64,000 bases of DNA from Youhaiella tibetensis (GTDB taxonomy: Bacteria > Pseudomonadota > Alphaproteobacteria > Rhizobiales > Devosiaceae), in contig NZ_CP041690.1 in the NCBI RefSeq assembly GCF_008000755.1, forward strand, positions 372,001-436,000. The letters are read 5' to 3'. Position numbers and translations under genes: made by a program. The notes under the pieces were generated by a model that saw only the letters and a program-made list of their open reading frames with translations, ran no database searches and was not told where the DNA came from. Positions 58,870-64,000 of the stretch are shown here, one piece after another. Position 1 is the stretch's first letter, and each line of letters opens with the position of its first letter.

Positions 58870-59720
58870 TGAGCACTCAGGCAACCGAACTCAGGCTCAA
58901 CGCCTCCCGCATCCGGCCCGGCCTTATCATCACTTGGACGCTGCTGTTCATCGGCGGCCTTATCATGGTAACGCCGCTGCTCTACATGTTCTCTACTTCG
59001 CTCAAGTCGGCGGGGCAGGTCTATGACCTGCGCCTGATTCCGGCGGCGCCCACCTTCGATAATTACATAAAGGTGCTCTCGGACGGTCGCTTCGCGCGCT
59101 GGTTCTTCAACTCTGCGCTCGTCGCCGTCACCGTCACGCTCTCCAATGTCTTCTTCGATAGCCTAGTCGGCTATACGCTCGCCAAATTCCAGTTTCGCGG
59201 CCGACAGCTGGTCTTCATCGCCATCCTCTCGACGCTGATGATCCCCACCGAAATGCTGGTCATTCCCTGGTATCTCATGTCCAGCCAGCTCGGCTGGCTC
59301 GACAGCTACTGGGGCATCATGTTCCCGGGCATGATGACTGCCTTCGGCACTTTCCTCATGAAGCAGTTCTTCGAAGGTGTGCCCGACGATTTCCTCGAAG
59401 CCGCCCGCGTGGACGGCCTCAACGAGTTCACCATCTGGTGGAAGGTGGCGATGCCGCTGGTGACCCCCGCCATCTCGGCCCTGGCCATCTTCACCTTCCT
59501 CGGCAACTGGACGGCCTTCTTCTGGCCGCTCATCGTCACCACCAGCCGCGAGCTCTACACCCTGCCCGTCGGTCTATCGAGCTTTGCCGTCGAGCAGTCG
59601 ATCCAGTGGGAAATGATCATGACCGGCGCGGCGCTTGCCACTATCCCGACATTGCTCGTCTTCCTGTTCTTCCAGCGCTACATCGTGCGCGGAGTCATGC
59701 TTGCCGGACTGAAAGGCTGA
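58869..59720 (+). CDS. ABC sugar transporter permease 2 (MalG type)
   Basis: A 283-residue permease with six hydrophobic segments and the EAA loop DDFLEAARVDGLNEFTIWWKVAMPLVTPA. The ATG at 58869 shares its A with the TGA of the previous gene (TGATG). It forms the heterodimeric channel with permease 1. Confidence 0.92.
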   Translation: MSTQATELRLNASRIRPGLIITWTLLFIGGLIMVTPLLYMFSTSLKSAGQVYDLRLIPAAPTFDNYIKVLSDGRFARWFFNSALVAVTVTLSNVFFDSLVGYTLAKFQFRGRQLVFIAILSTLMIPTEMLVIPWYLMSSQLGWLDSYWGIMFPGMMTAFGTFLMKQFFEGVPDDFLEAARVDGLNEFTIWWKVAMPLVTPAISALAIFTFLGNWTAFFWPLIVTTSRELYTLPVGLSSFAVEQSIQWEMIMTGAALATIPTLLVFLFFQRYIVRGVMLAGLKG

Positions 59721-59724
59721 TCGC

Positions 59725-61251
59725 ATGACCGACCACGATCCCCGGCGCTCCGACACCAGCACGTTCCCCGATCCCGTCTACAAGGAAACCGTGCTGCGTC
59801 CGCTCTTTGACGGCGCCAAGACCCACCATGTCGATGGCTTCCGCGCCATCGACCGCGCGCACCTCGTGATGCTGGCCGAGACGAGCATCCTGACCGCAGA
59901 CCAGGCTCAGGCAATTGCCCGGACTCTCCTGGCCATTGATGCCGAAGTCGATCCAGCCACCCTCACCTACACTGGGGAAGTGGAAGACTACTTCTTCCTC
60001 ATCGAGCGGGAGCTCAAGACCCGCCTCGGCCCCGACCTTGGCGGCAGGCTCCACACTGCGCGGTCGCGCAACGACATCGACCACACGCTTTTCAAGCTTG
60101 GCCTCAAGAGCAGGCTCGATCCCCTGTTGGCACGCCTGCGGAAGCTCCTCGCCGCGCTCATAGACGCTGCCGAACGCGAACGCGCGACGCTTATCGTTGC
60201 CTATACGCATGGGCAGCCGGCCCAGCCGACGACCTTCGGTCATTACCTCTCGGCCATGATCGAGGTGTTGATCCGCGATATCGAGCGCCTGATCGCTGCC
60301 CGCGCGACGGTGGACCTCTCGCCCATGGGGGCGGCCGCTATCACCACGAGCGGCTTTCCCATCGAACGCGCCCGCGTCGCTCACCTGCTAGGCTTTTCCG
60401 CGCCGCTGCAGAACTCCTATTCGTGCATAGCGGCGGTCGACTACATCACCGGGACCTATGGCGCGCTCGAACTGCTTTTCCTCCATCTCGGTCGGCCCAT
60501 TCAGGATTTCCAGTTCTGGACCAGCTTCGAAGTCGGCCAGATCTACGTGCCCAACGCCCTGGTGCAGATCTCCTCGATCATGCCCCAGAAGCGCAATCCG
60601 GTGCCCATTGAGCATATGAGGCATCTTGCCAGCCAGACCATGGGGCGCGCCCGGGCCGTGCTCGACATCATGCACAATACGCCCTTCACCGACATGAACG
60701 ACAGCGAAGGGGAGACGCAGGCATTCGGTTATGAAGCTTTCGAGACCGCCGGTCGTGTGCTCGATCTCCTGACGGCCTTTGTCGAAGCGATCCGGATCGA
60801 TGGCGAGCGGGTCGCCGAGAACATCCGCCGTTCCTGCATCACCGTGACCGAACTGGCCGATACGCTCGTCCGCGCCGAAGGCCTGTCGTTCCGGCAGGCC
60901 CATGAGATTGCCGCGTCGGTAGCGCGCGCCGTGGTCGCCGTGGGCGGCGATCTGGGCGTCAAGGGCTACCCGGCCTTCGTCAGCACGTTCGAAGAAGCGA
61001 CTGGGCGCAAATGCGAGATGAGTGCAGAGCGTTTCGCCGAGGTCGTCTCCCCGCAATACTTCGTTGCGGTGCGGACGCGTTTCGGCGGCCCCGCGCCCGA
61101 GCCTCTGGAGGCGGCCTTCGCCGGCTACCGCGCGCAACTAGCGGCGTTCGACGTCGGCGCGAAGGCCTTGGCTACACGCCAGTCCGCCGCGGCCCATGAA
61201 TTGGAAACCAGGTTCCTGGCCCTTGTTGGAGAGCCAAATGGCAAAAATTGA
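59725..61251 (+). CDS. Argininosuccinate-lyase-like enzyme in a sugar ABC operon
   Basis: A 508-residue member of the aspartase/fumarase superfamily closest to ArgH. Catalytic motifs are present: HTARSRND (about 110-117), THGQPAQPTT (His162), and the signature SSIMPQKRNPVPIEH (catalytic Ser283 or 284). ArgH's usual RSRNDQ is RSRNDI here, and an N-terminal extension of about 20 residues precedes the fold. It is between permease and ATPase genes of an importer, so a catabolic C-N lyase acting on the imported compound is more likely than arginine synthesis. Substrate unknown. Confidence 0.8.
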   Translation: MTDHDPRRSDTSTFPDPVYKETVLRPLFDGAKTHHVDGFRAIDRAHLVMLAETSILTADQAQAIARTLLAIDAEVDPATLTYTGEVEDYFFLIERELKTRLGPDLGGRLHTARSRNDIDHTLFKLGLKSRLDPLLARLRKLLAALIDAAERERATLIVAYTHGQPAQPTTFGHYLSAMIEVLIRDIERLIAARATVDLSPMGAAAITTSGFPIERARVAHLLGFSAPLQNSYSCIAAVDYITGTYGALELLFLHLGRPIQDFQFWTSFEVGQIYVPNALVQISSIMPQKRNPVPIEHMRHLASQTMGRARAVLDIMHNTPFTDMNDSEGETQAFGYEAFETAGRVLDLLTAFVEAIRIDGERVAENIRRSCITVTELADTLVRAEGLSFRQAHEIAASVARAVVAVGGDLGVKGYPAFVSTFEEATGRKCEMSAERFAEVVSPQYFVAVRTRFGGPAPEPLEAAFAGYRAQLAAFDVGAKALATRQSAAAHELETRFLALVGEPNGKN

Positions 61252-62305
61252 AATCGAAAGCCTGGTCAAGCGCTATGGCAAGGTCCCGGCGGTAAAGGGT
61301 ATCGACCTGTCGATCGGCGATGGCGAGTTCGTCGTCCTTGTCGGGCCGTCCGGCTGCGGCAAGTCCACCACTCTGCGTATGGTCGCCGGGCTCGAGGACA
61401 TCAGCGAGGGCGCCATCACCATCGATGGAAAGGTGGTCAACGATGAGGCGCCCAAGCAGCGCAACATCGCCATGGTATTCCAGAACTATGCCATCTACCC
61501 GCACCTCACGGTCGCCCAGAACATCGGCTTCGGGCTCTACACCGCCCGCATGTCCAAGGATGAGAAGAACAAGCGCATCCTCGATGCGGCCAAGACACTC
61601 GGTCTGGAGGCCCTGCTCGAGCGGCGCCCATCTGAACTGTCCGGCGGCCAGCGCCAGCGTGTCGCGATCGGCCGTGCCATGGTCCGTGATCCAGTGGCTT
61701 TTCTCTTTGACGAGCCGCTGTCCAACCTCGACGCCCAGTTGCGCGCCCAGATGCGCATCGAGATCAAGCGGCTGCACCAGCGTCTTGGAACGACCATCGT
61801 CTATGTGACCCACGACCAGATCGAGGCGATGACCCTGGCCGACCGCATCGTCATGATGCGGGACGGCAACATCCTCCAGGTGGGTACGCCCAGTGAGCTC
61901 TACGAAAGCCCCGTGGACGTCTTCACGGCCCGCTTCATCGGCAGCCCGGGCATGAACCTGCTGCAGGCCAACCGCAACAATGGCGGCCTCACGCTCGCCT
62001 CGGGGGGCGCGCTGAACGTGAGGGCGCCCGGCTCGGGATCCGATGACATCCTCGTCGGCGTCCGTCCCCACGACCTTATCGTTGGCGCGGAGAGCGGTGC
62101 CTTGAGGCTTTCCGGACAGATCGCCGCCATCGAACCGCTTGGGCCCGAAACGCTAGTGCACGTGATGGTCGGGGACGCGGAAGTCACCGCGACCGCGCCG
62201 GGCAAGCTGACGGCGCGGGTCGGCGATACCGTCGAGGTATCGGCCGGAGAGGGCAACCTCTATCTCTTCGATCGCCTCACCGAACTGGCGTTGGGACGAG
62301 CCTGA
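61238..62305 (+). CDS. ABC sugar transporter ATP-binding protein (UgpC/MsmK type)
   Basis: A 355-residue ATPase with Walker A GPSGCGKSTT (36-45), LSGGQRQRV, Walker B FLFDEPLSNLDAQLR, the switch THD, and a C-terminal TOBE-like domain (VGVRPHDLIVG). The ATG at 61238, after GGAG, is 14 bases inside the lyase gene, tying both to one operon. Confidence 0.93.
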   Translation: MAKIEIESLVKRYGKVPAVKGIDLSIGDGEFVVLVGPSGCGKSTTLRMVAGLEDISEGAITIDGKVVNDEAPKQRNIAMVFQNYAIYPHLTVAQNIGFGLYTARMSKDEKNKRILDAAKTLGLEALLERRPSELSGGQRQRVAIGRAMVRDPVAFLFDEPLSNLDAQLRAQMRIEIKRLHQRLGTTIVYVTHDQIEAMTLADRIVMMRDGNILQVGTPSELYESPVDVFTARFIGSPGMNLLQANRNNGGLTLASGGALNVRAPGSGSDDILVGVRPHDLIVGAESGALRLSGQIAAIEPLGPETLVHVMVGDAEVTATAPGKLTARVGDTVEVSAGEGNLYLFDRLTELALGRA

Positions 62306-62311
62306 TCGCCC

Positions 62312-63232
62312 TCAATCGACCCAGGCCATGCTCGGTTCGACCGTGGCGCAATAGGCCTTGGCGCTGGCGCGCGACTGCTCGACGACGCTACGGATGAGGT
62401 CGTTGTGGGTCGAGGACTGGTACGTCGCGATGATCGGCATCGGTGGGAAGCGCTTGGAAACGTTCAGCGCGTGGAGCAGGCCCATCTTGATCTCGCGGTG
62501 GATGGTCACCGTGGGAATGGTGCCTACACCAAAGCCGTCGATCAGCAGGTTGATGATCGAGTAGAGCGAGTTCGAGCTCGTAAGCTTGGACGCGAGCACG
62601 CGCTCGTCCTGGAAATAAGGTGCCACCATACGATAGGGCGGCGTGCCCTTGGGGAAGGTGATGATGGGAAGCTGGGAAAGCTCCTCCACGCTGTAGACCT
62701 TGTCCGGATTGATGAGGCGCGGCGAGCCGGCCCAACTCATCTGGAAGACGCAGGAGACGAAGCTGCGAAAACCCTCGCCGATCGCCGGATCGAGCGCGAA
62801 GATCATGTCATAGGCGCCGTCATGCATGCCCTGGACGAGGTTCTTCGTGCTCTCGACGGTGAGCTCGATCTTGAGATGCGGGAAGGCCGCATGGGTGGCT
62901 TCCACGAAATGGGTGAGCCAGGTCGAGGAGATCGTGTCGATGGCGCCGACGCGGATGACTTCGAGGATGGGCATCGGGTCGTCGGCGAGTTCGTGCTTGA
63001 GGCTCTCGATCTGCCGGAGCACGACCTCGAAGGTCTTGAGCACCTTCTCGCCTTCTGGCGTCAAGCCGAACCCGGTATTGCCCCGCAAAATGAGCTTGCA
63101 TCCGAACTCCTGTTCGAGGGACGCGAGGCGTGCGGAGATGGCTGGTTGGGTCGTGTTGAGCTCGAGCGCCGTCCGGCCGAAGTGGCGGTGCCGGGCCAGC
63201 GCGACCAGTGTCATCATGTCGAGGATCCGCAT
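62312..63232 (-). CDS. LysR-family transcriptional regulator
   Basis: A 306-residue regulator with an N-terminal winged helix (MMTLVALARHRHFGRTALELNTTQPAISARLASLEQEFG) and a type 2 periplasmic-binding-like effector domain. The ATG at 63232 starts MRILDM; the frame reaches 63283. It is 6 bp from the convergent ATPase stop and reads the same way as the aldehyde dehydrogenase gene upstream, which it may control. Confidence 0.9.
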   Translation of the reverse strand: MRILDMMTLVALARHRHFGRTALELNTTQPAISARLASLEQEFGCKLILRGNTGFGLTPEGEKVLKTFEVVLRQIESLKHELADDPMPILEVIRVGAIDTISSTWLTHFVEATHAAFPHLKIELTVESTKNLVQGMHDGAYDMIFALDPAIGEGFRSFVSCVFQMSWAGSPRLINPDKVYSVEELSQLPIITFPKGTPPYRMVAPYFQDERVLASKLTSSNSLYSIINLLIDGFGVGTIPTVTIHREIKMGLLHALNVSKRFPPMPIIATYQSSTHNDLIRSVVEQSRASAKAYCATVEPSMAWVD

Positions 63233-63290
63233 GGCGGAACCTCTATCAGAAATTCTGGCGCGCTGCTGCACCTGTCGGCTCAAGCTCCCG

Positions 63291-64000
63291 TTATGAGGCG
63301 ATCATGATGTGTCGGGCCTGCGTGTAGTCGATCAGCGACTGCATGGAGAGGTCAGACCCGTACCCCGAATTCTTCATGCCACCATGGGGCATCTCGGTGG
63401 CAAAGACCCCGTGCGTGTTGACCCAGGTCACGCCATATTCGAGGGCTTCGGCCACCGACATGGCCTGACTCGCATTACGCGACCATACCGACGAGGCGAG
63501 CCCGTATTCGGAGTCGTTCGCCCAGTCGATTGCCGTTTCGAGCGTTTCAAACGGGGTGATGCTCACAACCGGGCCGAACACTTCTTTCTGGACGATCTCG
63601 GCCTCGATGGGCGCGGCGACCAGTGTCGGCGCGTAGTAGAACCCGTCCTGGTCCGGCGTCTTGCCGCCGGTCACCACATCGGCGCCTGCCGCGCGGGCGC
63701 GGTCGATGAAACCGGCAATGCGCTCGCGCTGGCGGGCCGTGATCACCGGACCGAACTCGACGTCATCGCGTGTCGGCAGACCGAAGGGGATCGTCTCGAT
63801 CATCTTGGCCAGCCGGTCGGTGACCTCTTGGGCGATGGTTCTGTCCACGAAGATGCGGCAGGCCGCGGTGCAGTCCTGGCCGGCGTTGTAGAAACTGGCT
63901 TCCCGCAGCGTCTCGACCAGCACGTCGATATCGGCATCGCCGCACACGATCACTGGCGCCTTGCCACCCAGCTCCAGATGCGTGCGTTTGATGCTCTCAC
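63291..64000 (-). CDS. Aldehyde dehydrogenase, 5' end beyond the window
   Basis: The last about 235 residues of an NAD(P)-dependent aldehyde dehydrogenase. The frame is open to the window edge and contains the ELGGKAP motif and the catalytic Cys in [11 protein letters not shown], plus [13 protein letters not shown] and the C-terminal [16 protein letters not shown]. The [11 protein letters not shown] and [11 protein letters not shown] patterns are like gamma-aminobutyraldehyde dehydrogenase (PatD), so oxidation of a polyamine-derived aldehyde is likely. The N-terminal NAD-binding part is not seen. Confidence 0.9.
   Translation of the reverse strand, partial: ESIKRTHLELGGKAPVIVCGDADIDVLVETLREASFYNAGQDCTAACRIFVDRTIAQEVTDRLAKMIETIPFGLPTRDDVEFGPVITARQRERIAGFIDRARAAGADVVTGGKTPDQDGFYYAPTLVAAPIEAEIVQKEVFGPVVSITPFETLETAIDWANDSEYGLASSVWSRNASQAMSVAEALEYGVTWVNTHGVFATEMPHGGMKNSGYGSDLSMQSLIDYTQARHIMIAS

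Noticed and set aside
61238-61251. Overlap between the ArgH-like gene and the ATPase gene as a frameshift
   Set aside because: Both proteins have complete family ends and starts, and GGAG precedes the ATPase ATG, so it is a normal coupled overlap.
59725-61251. Naming the lyase argH
   Set aside because: The operon context and the changed RSRNDI motif make arginine synthesis doubtful, so no symbol was given.

Overview
The window is GC-rich, densely packed chromosomal DNA from an alphaproteobacterium, most likely order Hyphomicrobiales and close to Devosia. The pointers are the aerobic cobalamin genes (cobW, cobN, cobO) behind a B12 riboswitch, Zur with an Azt-type zinc importer, the cbtBA pair, TamA/TamB, an ECF42 sigma factor with its YCII/DGPF partner, and small GC-rich palindromic repeats of the kind seen in this order. 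The genus is an inference. No tRNA, rRNA, CRISPR array, transposase or phage gene was recognised.

Layout. 0.2-6 kb is a zinc island: zur and aztCBA with a small His-rich membrane protein on the minus strand, facing aztD and a COG0523 GTPase, with three Zur-box-like sites in the divergent promoter. 6-7.5 kb holds small membrane or secreted proteins. 7.6-15.2 kb is a B12 operon led by a cobalamin riboswitch (cbtB, cbtA, cobW, cobN, a P-loop protein, cobO). 15.2-16.9 kb carries the YCII/ECF42 pair with a matching promoter. 17-21 kb holds a racemase, a MerR regulator, an acetyltransferase and an M24 peptidase. 21-27.6 kb is a peptide-type ABC importer split around an XRE-cupin regulator, with a GAF protein at its end. 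27.7-34 kb is tamA-tamB. 34-52.7 kb is a surface-polysaccharide locus: dTDP-sugar genes, a LuxR-type regulator, a WecG-STAS fusion, glycosyltransferases, an O-antigen ligase/polymerase-like protein, amino-sugar genes, outer membrane export, chain-length control, a tyrosine-kinase-like ATPase and an initiating sugar transferase. 52.8-62.3 kb pairs a PIG-L deacetylase and ROK repressor with a divergent sugar-type ABC importer that includes an argininosuccinate-lyase-like enzyme. The window ends with a LysR regulator and a truncated aldehyde dehydrogenase.

The most unusual signal is in cobN. At least four pieces of a palindromic repeat family lie inside its reading frame and stay open. Two nearly identical 53-bp copies are read in the same phase and add the same peptide at two places in the protein, much as Rickettsia palindromic elements do. 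Relatives of this repeat lie in the intergenic gaps at about 4.76, 9.85 and 19.37 kb.
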